Shown: piece by piece, positions 42,198-50,395 of the stretch
Layout: each line of letters starts with the position of its first letter
Numbering within the stretch: position 1 is the first letter of the stretch
DNA from: Lachnospiraceae bacterium
GTDB taxonomy: Bacteria > Bacillota > Clostridia > Lachnospirales > Lachnospiraceae
Assembly: GCA_902363825.1 (NCBI GenBank)
Contig: CABJBK010000005.1
Span: 1 to 64,000, forward strand
Length of the DNA: 64,000 bases
Reading direction: 5' to 3'
Translations under genes and position numbers: made by a program
The notes under the pieces: generated by a model
The model's database searches: none
What the model was told of the DNA's origin: nothing
Seen by the model: the letters and a program-made list of their open reading frames with translations, nothing else

Positions 42198-43310
42198 ATG
42201 GCTAGTTTATCATTAAAGAACGTATGCAAAAAATATCCGAACGGCTTTGAAGCTGTTAAGGATTTCAACCTTGAAGTAGAAGATAAAGAATTCATCATCT
42301 TTGTTGGACCGTCTGGATGTGGTAAATCTACTACACTTCGTATGATCGCAGGTCTGGAAGAAATTTCATCCGGTGAATTATCCATCGACGGAAGAGTCGT
42401 AAACGATGTAGAGCCGAAGGACAGAGATATCGCAATGGTATTCCAGAACTACGCTCTGTATCCGCATATGACCGTATTCGACAATATGGCATTCGGTCTG
42501 AAATTAAGAAAAGTTCCGAAGGATGAAATCAAAAAGAAAGTCGAAGAAGCAGCTAAGATCCTTGATCTTGAGAAACTGCTTGACCGTAAACCGAAGGCTT
42601 TATCCGGTGGACAGAGACAGCGTGTTGCCATGGGTCGTGCAATTGTTCGTAATCCTAAGGTATTCCTTATGGATGAGCCGTTATCCAACCTGGATGCAAA
42701 ATTAAGAGTACAGATGCGTTCTGAGATTTCCGCATTACATCACAGACTCGGCGCTACGATCATCTATGTAACACATGATCAGACCGAAGCTATGACACTC
42801 GGAACCAGAATTGTTGTATTAAAAGATGGTGTCATCCAGCAGGTAGATTCCCCGATCAAGTTATACAATGAGCCGGATAACCTGTTCGTTGCAGGATTCA
42901 TCGGATCTCCGCAGATGAACTTCGTAGACGCTCAGTGCGTAGTAGAAGGCGACAAAGTTACACTGAAATTCGACAAATTCAGCGCTGTATTACCGCCTGC
43001 AAAGGCTAAGAAGCTGATCGACGGAGGTTATGCAGGAAAGACTGTTATCCTTGGTATCAGACCGGAAGATATCAGTGATTCCCAGATCGAAGTTGAAACA
43101 TTCAAGAGCAGCCTGATCGAAGCTGACGTAACCGGATACGAATTACTTGGTGCAGAAGTATTACTGTACTTCCAGATCGGTGGAGCAAACTTCACTGCAA
43201 AGGTTGATTCCAGAACACCTGCACGCATGGGCGATCATGTAAGATTTGCATTTGATCCGAGCAAGATCCATGTATTTGACAAAGAGACAGAATTGACAAT
43301 TACCAACTAA
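42198..43310 (+). CDS. msmX: Multi-sugar ABC transporter ATPase (MsmX/UgpC type)
   Basis: A 370-residue ATPase of the MalK-like group. Walker A GPSGCGKSTT near 38, Q-loop VFQNYALYPHMT, signature ALSGGQRQRVAMGRAIVR near 134, Walker B VFLMDEPLSNLDA near 156, and a C-terminal OB-type regulatory domain (about 235-370). MsmX-type ATPases energise many different sugar permeases in the cell, which fits its standing alone with no permease. The codon usage looks highly expressed, and the leader is long. The start follows TTAGGAGG. Confidence 0.9.
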   Translation: MASLSLKNVCKKYPNGFEAVKDFNLEVEDKEFIIFVGPSGCGKSTTLRMIAGLEEISSGELSIDGRVVNDVEPKDRDIAMVFQNYALYPHMTVFDNMAFGLKLRKVPKDEIKKKVEEAAKILDLEKLLDRKPKALSGGQRQRVAMGRAIVRNPKVFLMDEPLSNLDAKLRVQMRSEISALHHRLGATIIYVTHDQTEAMTLGTRIVVLKDGVIQQVDSPIKLYNEPDNLFVAGFIGSPQMNFVDAQCVVEGDKVTLKFDKFSAVLPPAKAKKLIDGGYAGKTVILGIRPEDISDSQIEVETFKSSLIEADVTGYELLGAEVLLYFQIGGANFTAKVDSRTPARMGDHVRFAFDPSKIHVFDKETELTITN

Positions 43311-43341
43311 TTCGGTAAGATAACAATTAAATATAATGCTT

Positions 43342-43375
43342 AGAACCGGGTGTTATGTTACATCCGGTTCTTTTA
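43342..43375 (+). terminator. Terminator after the sugar ATPase
   Basis: AGAACCGGGTGT (43342-43353) pairs with ACATCCGGTTCT (43360-43371) with one G-U pair and a six-base loop, followed by TTTTAA. Confidence 0.9.
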
Positions 43376-43409
43376 ATGCCAGAAGCAGACGGAAAGGAGT
43401 GGGAAACCA

Positions 43410-44495
43410 ATGTTATCAAATCATAAGATCCAGGTGGCGTTAGAAGAGATCAAGGAGATCTCCAGAACCGACCTGGCACTTTACGACGATAAGGGAAAAC
43501 AGATCGCGGCAACCTTTGAGCCGGAACCGGAGATTTGTATGGCAATCGGAAATTTTATGGATTCCATGGCAGAGAGCCAGATGCTTTCGGGATGTCACTT
43601 TTTTAAGGTGGTCGTTGAAAATGAGGTGGAGTATGTACTGATCGCACAGTCGGCGTCCGAGGAAGCCTATATGATCGGAAGGCTTGCGGTCTGCCAGATC
43701 CGCAATATCGTACTGTCCTACCGGGAACAGTTTGACCGGAATAATTTCATGCAGAACATCCTGCTTGGAAACATGCTCGTGGTGGACATGTACAACAAAG
43801 CGCAGAAGCTGCATATCGAGCAGGCGCGCCGGATGGTCTATGTGATCGAGGTCGAGGGAAAAAATGATTCGGTGATCATGGAAACGGTGAAAGGGCTGTT
43901 TTCCGATAAAAATAAAGATTTTGTCACTGAGGTGGATGAACAGAATATTATTCTGGTTAAAGACGCGACAGAGCTCGGATCCGAAGAAGAGGCGGAAAAT
44001 ATTGCGCGTATGATCGTTGACACCTTACACGCCGAGGCGATGGTGCGTGTGCGTGTGGGATACGGCACTGCGGTGGATAAGCTGCAGGATATTCCGAAAT
44101 CCTATCAGGAAGCCAAGATGGCGCTGGAAGTCGGAAATATCTTTTATGTGGAGTCGGAGACGATCTCCTACGCGAGACTCGGAATCGGCAGACTGATCTA
44201 TCAGCTTCCGATGAGTTTATGCGAGATGTTCATCGCGGAGATCTTCGGGGAACGCAAGCTGGATCTCGATGACGAGACCCTTGTGACGATCCAGAAGTTT
44301 TTTGAGAATAATCTTAATATCTCGGAGACGGCAAGACAGCTTTATGTTCACCGCAATACGTTGGTGTACCGTCTCGAACGTTTACAGAAGATGATCGGGC
44401 TTGACATCCGTAAATTTGAGGATGCCATGACGTTTAAGATCGCGATGATGGTTATTGCGCATATGACATACCAGACAGGTGGGCTGGAAGAATAG
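43410..44495 (+). CDS. CdaR/PucR-type transcriptional regulator
   Basis: A 361-residue protein with an N-terminal sensory region (about 1-130), a GGDEF-like middle region (about 135-270, with RVRVGYGTAVDKLQDIPKSY) and a C-terminal PucR-type helix-turn-helix: FFENNLNISETARQLYVHRN then TLVYRLERLQKMIGLDIRKF. CdaR-type regulators control sugar-acid or polyol use. It follows the sugar ATPase after a terminator, and an association in carbohydrate control is inferred. Ribosome site AAAGGAGTGGG. Confidence 0.85.
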   Translation: MLSNHKIQVALEEIKEISRTDLALYDDKGKQIAATFEPEPEICMAIGNFMDSMAESQMLSGCHFFKVVVENEVEYVLIAQSASEEAYMIGRLAVCQIRNIVLSYREQFDRNNFMQNILLGNMLVVDMYNKAQKLHIEQARRMVYVIEVEGKNDSVIMETVKGLFSDKNKDFVTEVDEQNIILVKDATELGSEEEAENIARMIVDTLHAEAMVRVRVGYGTAVDKLQDIPKSYQEAKMALEVGNIFYVESETISYARLGIGRLIYQLPMSLCEMFIAEIFGERKLDLDDETLVTIQKFFENNLNISETARQLYVHRNTLVYRLERLQKMIGLDIRKFEDAMTFKIAMMVIAHMTYQTGGLEE

Positions 44496-44533
44496 GCGCG
44501 TGTTAGAAAAGAAAGATAGGGAGTTAGAATAGA

Positions 44534-46456
44534 ATGGCAAAGAATACAGCATATGATGCGAACAGCATTTCCGTACTGGAAGGACTCGAGGCGGTACGGA
44601 AAAGACCTGGTATGTATATCGGAAGCGTATCGAGAAAGGGATTGAATCACCTGATCTATGAGATCGTGGACAACTCGGTGGATGAACATCTTGCGGGCGT
44701 CTGTGATACGATCTGGGTGACGCTCGAGGCAGACGGTTCCTGCACGGTGGAAGATAACGGGCGTGGAATACCGGTTGGAATGCATAAAAAAGGGGTTTCG
44801 GCGGCGCGTATCGTATTTACGACACTTCATGCAGGAGGAAAATTTGACAATGCAGCTTATAAGACCAGCGGTGGTCTGCATGGGGTAGGTTCGTCTGTGG
44901 TCAATGCGCTTTCCACATATATGGATGTGGAGATCAGCAGGGACGGTGCCATTCATCATGACCGTTATGAGCGCGGAGTGCCGGTGCTCGCGCTTGAGAA
45001 CGGACTGCTTCCGGTGATCGGAAAAACAAAAAAGACCGGAACAAAGATCAATTTCCTGCCGGATCCGGAAATCTTTGAGAAGACCCGTTTTAAAGAGGAT
45101 GAGGTAAAAAGCCGTCTGCATGAGACCGCGTATCTGAACCCGAAGCTTACGATCATCTATGAGGATAAGCGTGGCGAGGAGACAGAACACATCGTATTCC
45201 ATGAGGAAGACGGTATTGTGGGCTTTGTAAAGGATTTAAACAAGAATTTAGAAACGATCCATGATGTGGTCTACTTCAGCGGTGAGAGCGAAGGCATTGG
45301 CGTGGAGGTCGCGTTCCAGTATACGAACGAGTTCCATGAAAATATTCTGGGCTTCTGTAACAATATCTACAACGCGGAGGGCGGAACACATATTACCGGT
45401 TTTAAGACAACATTTACGACAGTCATTAACTCCTATGCGAGGGAGCTTGGCATTTTAAAGGAAAAGGACGCCAACTTTACCGGAACGGATGTGCGAAACG
45501 GAATGACGGCGGTCATTTCGATCAAGCATCCGGATCCGCGCTTTGAGGGGCAGACCAAGACGAAGCTCGACAACCAGGATGCGGCACGTATTACCGGAAA
45601 GATCACGAGTGATGAGATCCAGCTTTATTTCGATAAAAACTTAGACACGTTAAAAGCGGTCATTTCCTGTGCGGAAAAGGCGGCAAAGATCCGTAAGACG
45701 GAGGAGAAGGCAAAGACCAATCTTTTGACCAAACAGAAGTTTTCGTTTGACTCCAATGGAAAGCTTGCCAACTGTGAGTCCAGAGATGCCGCAAAATGCG
45801 AAATTTTTATCGTCGAGGGAGATTCCGCCGGCGGCTCCGCAAAAATGGCGAGAAACCGTATGTTTCAGGCGATCATGCCGATCCGTGGTAAGATCCTTAA
45901 TGTAGAGAAGGCCAGTATCGACAAGGTGCTTGCGAATGCGGAGATCAAAACGATGATCAACGCGTTCGGCTGTGGATTTTCCGAGGGATACGGCAATGAC
46001 TTTGACATCACAAAGCTGCGCTATGACAAGATCATCATCATGGCGGATGCCGATGTGGACGGCGCGCATATCTCAACGCTGCTTCTGACACTGTTTTACC
46101 GCTTTATGCCGGAACTGATCTTTGAGGGACATGTCTATATCGCCATGCCGCCGCTCTATAAGGCAATTCCGAGCAGAGGGGAAGAAGAGTATCTTTATGA
46201 TGATGACGCGCTGGCAAAATATCGCAAAACGCATAAGGGATCTTTTACCTTACAGCGTTACAAAGGACTTGGGGAGATGGATGCGGAACAGCTCTGGGAG
46301 ACGACACTGAATCCGGAAACCAGACTGTTAAAAAAGGTGGAGATCGAGGATGCCATCACAGCGTCGGATGTGACTGCGATGCTGATGGGAACCGATGTGC
46401 CGCCGCGCAAGGCATTTATTTACAAGTACGCAAAGGATGCGGAAATTGACGCGTAA
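44534..46456 (+). CDS. parE: Topoisomerase IV subunit B-like (type IIA, ATPase subunit)
   Basis: A 640-residue type IIA topoisomerase B subunit. The GHKL ATPase motifs are EIVDNSVDEHLAG near 40, DNGRGIPVG near 75 and SGGLHGVGSSVVNAL near 116. The Toprim domain has VEGDSAGGSAKMARNR near 428 and DADVDGAHISTLLL near 507. The C-terminal QRYKGLGEMDAEQLW is present. GyrB and ParE are hard to separate by this alone. It is paired with a subunit A that lacks a GyrA box, so topoisomerase IV is favoured. Ribosome site is weak (AGGGAG at 44518). Confidence 0.85.
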   Translation: MAKNTAYDANSISVLEGLEAVRKRPGMYIGSVSRKGLNHLIYEIVDNSVDEHLAGVCDTIWVTLEADGSCTVEDNGRGIPVGMHKKGVSAARIVFTTLHAGGKFDNAAYKTSGGLHGVGSSVVNALSTYMDVEISRDGAIHHDRYERGVPVLALENGLLPVIGKTKKTGTKINFLPDPEIFEKTRFKEDEVKSRLHETAYLNPKLTIIYEDKRGEETEHIVFHEEDGIVGFVKDLNKNLETIHDVVYFSGESEGIGVEVAFQYTNEFHENILGFCNNIYNAEGGTHITGFKTTFTTVINSYARELGILKEKDANFTGTDVRNGMTAVISIKHPDPRFEGQTKTKLDNQDAARITGKITSDEIQLYFDKNLDTLKAVISCAEKAAKIRKTEEKAKTNLLTKQKFSFDSNGKLANCESRDAAKCEIFIVEGDSAGGSAKMARNRMFQAIMPIRGKILNVEKASIDKVLANAEIKTMINAFGCGFSEGYGNDFDITKLRYDKIIIMADADVDGAHISTLLLTLFYRFMPELIFEGHVYIAMPPLYKAIPSRGEEEYLYDDDALAKYRKTHKGSFTLQRYKGLGEMDAEQLWETTLNPETRLLKKVEIEDAITASDVTAMLMGTDVPPRKAFIYKYAKDAEIDA

Positions 46457-46483
46457 AAGATTTTAGGATAGAAGGTAGGAAAT

Positions 46484-48724
46484 ATGCTGACAGAAGATCG
46501 ACTGATTCACACGGAATATTCCGAGGTAATGCAAAAATCATATATCGACTATGCGATGAGTGTAATCATTTCAAGAGCGCTGCCGGATGTGCGTGACGGT
46601 TTAAAACCGGTACAGCGCCGGACGCTTTATGATATGTATGAGCTGGGTATCCGCTACGACAAGCCGTACCGTAAGTGCGCGCGTATTGTCGGAGATACCA
46701 TGGGTAAATACCATCCGCATGGAGACAGCTCCATTTATGAAGCGCTGGTCGTTATGGCACAGGATTTTAAAAAAGGGATGGCGCTTGTTGACGGGCATGG
46801 AAACTTTGGCTCGATCGAGGGAGACGGAGCCGCAGCCATGCGTTATACGGAAGCGCGCTTGAAGAAACTGACCCAGGATGTCTATCTGTCCGATCTCGAC
46901 AAGGATGTGGTCGATTTTGTACCAAACTTTGACGAGACGGAGAAAGAGCCGGAAGTGCTCCCGGTCAAAGTCCCGAACATTTTGATCAACGGCGCGGAAG
47001 GGATCGCGGTCGGTATGGCAACGAACATCCCGCCACATAACTTTGGCGAAGTGATCGACGGTGTGATCGCGTACATGAAAAATCCGGATATCAATACGGA
47101 ACAGATGATGGAATACATCAAAGGGCCGGATTTCCCGACCGGCGGTATCGTCACAAACAAAGACGAACTGCTTTCCATCTATTCTACCGGTATGGGAAAG
47201 ATCAAGATCCGCGGAAAAGTGGAAGTGGAAAAAGGAAAAGGCGGCAGGGAGCATCTGGTGATTACGGAGATCCCGTATACGATGATCGGCCTCAATATCG
47301 GAAAATTCTTAAATGATGTCTATGGTCTTGTAGAGTCCAAAAAGACGACCGATATCGTGGATATTTCCAACCAGTCTTCCAAGGAAGGCATCCGTATCGT
47401 CATTGAGGTGAAAAAGGGCACGGACATTGAGAATTTAAAGAACATGCTCTACAAAAAGACAAAATTGGAGGATACTTTCGGCGTCAATATGCTCGCAGTC
47501 GCGGACGGAAGACCGGAGACACTCGGCATTGTGCCGCTGATCCGGCACCATGTGAATTTCCAGTATGAGCTTGCAACCAGAAAATATAAGACCCTGCTTG
47601 CAAAGGAACTCGATAAAAAGGAGATTCAGGAAGGATTGATCAAGGCATGCGATGTCATCGACCTGATCATTGAGATCCTGCGCGGCAGTAAAAATGTGAA
47701 AGACGCGAAGGCGTGCCTGATGACGGGAGATATCACAAATATCCGCTTAAAATCAAAGGAATCGGAAGAAAAAGCCATGCAGCTGCGCTTTACCGAGCGG
47801 CAGGCGTCCGCGATCCTTGAGATGCGTCTCTATAAGTTGATCGGTCTTGAGATCGAAGCACTGATGAAAGATCATGATGAGACGTTAAAGCATATCGCGG
47901 AATACGAGGATATTTTGAGTAACCGCGCAACGATGGCAAAAGTGATTATAAAAGAGCTGGAACGTTATAAGAAAGAATACGCGATGCCAAGGAGAACCGC
48001 GATCGAGAACGCGGCGGAAGCGGTCTTTGAGGAAAAGAAGATCGAAGAAATGGATGTTGTGTTCCTGATGGATCGTTTCGGATATGCAAAGACCATTGAC
48101 GTGGGAGCGTATGAACGGAACAAAGAGGCGGCGGATACGGAGAACCGCTATATCCTGCGCTGTAAAAATACCGACAAGATCTGTATTTTTACGGACAGGG
48201 GACAGATGCATCTGTTAAAAGTCTTAGATCTTCCGTACGGAAAATTCCGTGACAAGGGAACGCCGATCGATAATCTGAGCAATTACAACAGCAGTGAGGA
48301 AAATCTGGTCTATATTGCGCCGATGGCGGATATCCGGCAGAAGAAACTCCTGTTTGGAACAAAAACGGCAATGTTAAAACTGGTGAGCGGAGCAGAGTTT
48401 GATGTGGCAAAGCGCACGACAGCGGCTACAAAGTTAAACGAGGGGGACATGGTTCTCTTTGTGCATCCGGTGGCGGAAAGCGACCATATTGTGATGCAGT
48501 CCGCAAAGGATATGTTCCTGCGCATAGAGGCAGGAACGATCCCGGAAAAGAAAAAGGGCGCGGTAGGTGTCCGCGGGATGCGTCTGGCATCCGGCGATCA
48601 GCTTGAGGCGATTTATCTTTTAAGAGAGGAAGATGAGCCGGTCAGCGTTAGGATAAAAGACAAAGAAGTGGTGTTAAACCGTCTGCATGTGGCGAACCGG
48701 GACACCAAAGGAGTAAAGCGATGA
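46484..48724 (+). CDS. parC: Topoisomerase IV subunit A-like
   Basis: A 746-residue subunit A. The catalytic Tyr121 lies in AAMRYTEARLKKL. The quinolone-region segment HPHGDSSIYEAL has Ser82 and Glu86 at the key positions, the sensitive type. The C-terminal beta-pinwheel lacks the GyrA box (QRRGGKG-like), having KKKGAVGVRGMRLASG instead, so it decatenates rather than supercoils if the family rule holds. It starts 27 bases after parE. Its stop overlaps the next gene by four bases. Confidence 0.87.
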   Translation: MLTEDRLIHTEYSEVMQKSYIDYAMSVIISRALPDVRDGLKPVQRRTLYDMYELGIRYDKPYRKCARIVGDTMGKYHPHGDSSIYEALVVMAQDFKKGMALVDGHGNFGSIEGDGAAAMRYTEARLKKLTQDVYLSDLDKDVVDFVPNFDETEKEPEVLPVKVPNILINGAEGIAVGMATNIPPHNFGEVIDGVIAYMKNPDINTEQMMEYIKGPDFPTGGIVTNKDELLSIYSTGMGKIKIRGKVEVEKGKGGREHLVITEIPYTMIGLNIGKFLNDVYGLVESKKTTDIVDISNQSSKEGIRIVIEVKKGTDIENLKNMLYKKTKLEDTFGVNMLAVADGRPETLGIVPLIRHHVNFQYELATRKYKTLLAKELDKKEIQEGLIKACDVIDLIIEILRGSKNVKDAKACLMTGDITNIRLKSKESEEKAMQLRFTERQASAILEMRLYKLIGLEIEALMKDHDETLKHIAEYEDILSNRATMAKVIIKELERYKKEYAMPRRTAIENAAEAVFEEKKIEEMDVVFLMDRFGYAKTIDVGAYERNKEAADTENRYILRCKNTDKICIFTDRGQMHLLKVLDLPYGKFRDKGTPIDNLSNYNSSEENLVYIAPMADIRQKKLLFGTKTAMLKLVSGAEFDVAKRTTAATKLNEGDMVLFVHPVAESDHIVMQSAKDMFLRIEAGTIPEKKKGAVGVRGMRLASGDQLEAIYLLREEDEPVSVRIKDKEVVLNRLHVANRDTKGVKR

Positions 48725-49374
48725 AAAAGACGATCCTGTTTGATCTTGACGGAACACTGGTAGATTCAGGTCCCGGAATCACAAAATGCGCACAGTACGC
48801 GTTGGATCATTTTGGGATCCATGAGCCGGAGACGGAAAAACTGGCATTCTTTGTCGGACCGCCGCTTATGAACACTTTTATGGAACATTATGGATTTTCG
48901 GAGGAGCAGGCGAAGCAGGCAGTTGCAAAATACCGGGAACGCTACCACAAGACCGGAATCTTCGAGTGTGAGCTTTATCCGGACGTCGAAGAGGTGCTTG
49001 TCACGTTCAAAGAAAAAGGGTATCGGACAGCGCTTGCGTCCTCCAAGCCGGAGAGCTCCTGCAAAAAGATTCTGGAGCATTTTTCAATCCTTTCGTATTT
49101 TGATGAAGTGACCGGGGCTGAGATGAACGGCCCGCGCAACGAAAAGGTGGATGTGCTGATCGAGGCACTGCGCCGTATGGAGAAAAAACCGGAGGAGTGC
49201 GTGCTGATCGGGGATACGAGGTTTGACGCGATCGGTGCTGCCAAACTCCACATGGAGTGCATCGGCGTGTCCTACGGCTATGGAACAGCGGAAGAACTGC
49301 TTGCGGAGGGCGCAAAAGTGGTACTGCCTTCCATGAAAGAGGTGGAACGTTATCTTGTGGAGCACGAAAATTAG
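48721..49374 (+). CDS. HAD hydrolase, phosphoglycolate phosphatase-like
   Basis: A 217-residue HAD phosphatase. Motif I is FDLDGTLVDSG (7-17), motif II ALASSKPESS near 104, motif III Lys in the KVD segment near 140 and motif IV IGDTRFDAIGA near 159. The cap domain is helical, C1 type. It resembles Gph/PpaX; the substrate is not determined. It is coupled to parC by ATGA overlap and overlaps the following membrane protease gene by 20 bases. Confidence 0.87.
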   Translation: MKKTILFDLDGTLVDSGPGITKCAQYALDHFGIHEPETEKLAFFVGPPLMNTFMEHYGFSEEQAKQAVAKYRERYHKTGIFECELYPDVEEVLVTFKEKGYRTALASSKPESSCKKILEHFSILSYFDEVTGAEMNGPRNEKVDVLIEALRRMEKKPEECVLIGDTRFDAIGAAKLHMECIGVSYGYGTAEELLAEGAKVVLPSMKEVERYLVEHEN

Positions 49375-50134
49375 AAACATATGGGACGCGCTGTATCCGG
49401 TCGCGTTGTATGTCGTGGTATCTGACTGTGTTTATATGCTGCTTACACTTGCAATCGGGGAAAATACCATAAGTCCGATGGCGCTTCAGATTTTGACGGC
49501 ACTTTTGTCCTCGCCGTCGATCGTCTATCCCTACTTCAGTGACAGGAGAGGGCAGCCACAGGAAATGAGGGAAAAAAAGCTGTTCCGGCTGCTGCTCGTC
49601 TGCGCGGCGGCGGTATGCCTGTCGGTTTCGTTAAATAACCTGATCCTGATGACCGACTTGAAAGAGCAGTCAGAGACTTATCAGAAAGTAAACGCGTCGT
49701 TTTTCAGCAGTACCGTGTGGGTGGAGCTTTTCGGAACTTCTGTTGTGACACCGATACTTGAAGAAATGCTGTACCGGGGGATTGTTTATAACCGATTAAA
49801 GCGCAGTGGCAGGATGGGAATGGCGATCGTTATATCCGGGCTCGTCTTCGGGCTTATCCACTTTAATCTTGTCCAGTTTCTGTATGCGGGACTGATCGGG
49901 ATCTTTCTTGCGGTGGTCTATGAGACCGAAGGGACACTGCTTGTGCCGGTGCTTGCGCATGCGGCGGCAAACGCGGCAGCGGTAGCGCGGGTAGAAACTG
50001 GATTTTTGCAGGGATTTACAGAAGAAAATCAATTTTTTGTTCCAATATCCTTGTGTTTGCTCGCAATATCCATTATAATAACAGCGTACCTCACAAAGGG
50101 CAGGCTATTTGAGAAACAACTTAAATACAATTAA
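49355..50134 (+). CDS. CPBP family intramembrane protease
   Basis: A 259-residue membrane protein with the CPBP (CAAX protease and bacteriocin-processing, Abi) motifs: EEMLYRGIVYNRL near 133 (EExxxR), FGLIHFNLVQF near 165 (FxxxH) and HAAANAAA near 201. About seven hydrophobic segments are visible. The start is best placed at TTG 49355, eight bases after GAGGTGG, overlapping the HAD gene. Family members prenyl-process proteins or take part in bacteriocin immunity; the role here is unknown. Confidence 0.8.
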   Translation: MWSTKIRNIWDALYPVALYVVVSDCVYMLLTLAIGENTISPMALQILTALLSSPSIVYPYFSDRRGQPQEMREKKLFRLLLVCAAAVCLSVSLNNLILMTDLKEQSETYQKVNASFFSSTVWVELFGTSVVTPILEEMLYRGIVYNRLKRSGRMGMAIVISGLVFGLIHFNLVQFLYAGLIGIFLAVVYETEGTLLVPVLAHAAANAAAVARVETGFLQGFTEENQFFVPISLCLLAISIIITAYLTKGRLFEKQLKYN

Positions 50135-50147
50135 AGAAAAAATAAGC

Positions 50148-50228
50148 AAAGGGGCTTATCGTACAGAAAAAATTATTTTCGCAGACGGCGGAAATAAGAA
50201 AAAGATGTGCGTATAAGCCTCTTTTTTT
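50148..50228 (+). terminator. Branched terminator after the CPBP gene
   Basis: AAAGGGGCTTAT (50148-50159) pairs with ATAAGCCTCTTT (50213-50224) with one G-U pair, followed by a T-run. The 53-base loop holds a second hairpin (TTATTTTCGC with GCGGAAATAA). Confidence 0.75.
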
Positions 50229-50251
50229 ATATAAAATATCTTAAATAGTCA

Positions 50252-50312
50252 GAAAATAATTATAAAACTGCTTTACAGTCATATTATCAGACAATATGAC
50301 GAAAATAATTAT
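50252..50312 (+). promoter_or_regulatory. Repeat array upstream of gltB
   Basis: GAAAATAATTAT occurs at 50252-50263 and at 50301-50312. Between them lies an inverted repeat GTCATATT/AATATGAC (50278-50285, 50293-50300). The second direct repeat abuts the -35 box of gltB. The layout looks like sites for a regulator, perhaps one sensing nitrogen status; inference. Confidence 0.5.
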
Positions 50313-50340
50313 TTACAAATGAAAAAAAAAGTTGTATAGT
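50312..50340 (+). promoter_or_regulatory. Promoter of gltB-gltD
   Basis: TTTACA (50312-50317), 17-base A-rich spacer, TATAGT (50335-50340). The ribosome site AAAGGAAG lies before ATG 50396. Confidence 0.7.
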
Positions 50341-50395
50341 ATGTTTTAACAAGCGGAAAACGGGATTTTTCGTAGTACAGAGAAAGGAAGATAAG

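Noticed and set aside
44534..48724. DNA gyrase (gyrB-gyrA)
   Set aside because: Subunit A has no GyrA box, and no dnaA, dnaN or recF lies near. Topoisomerase IV fits better, though the distinction is not certain.
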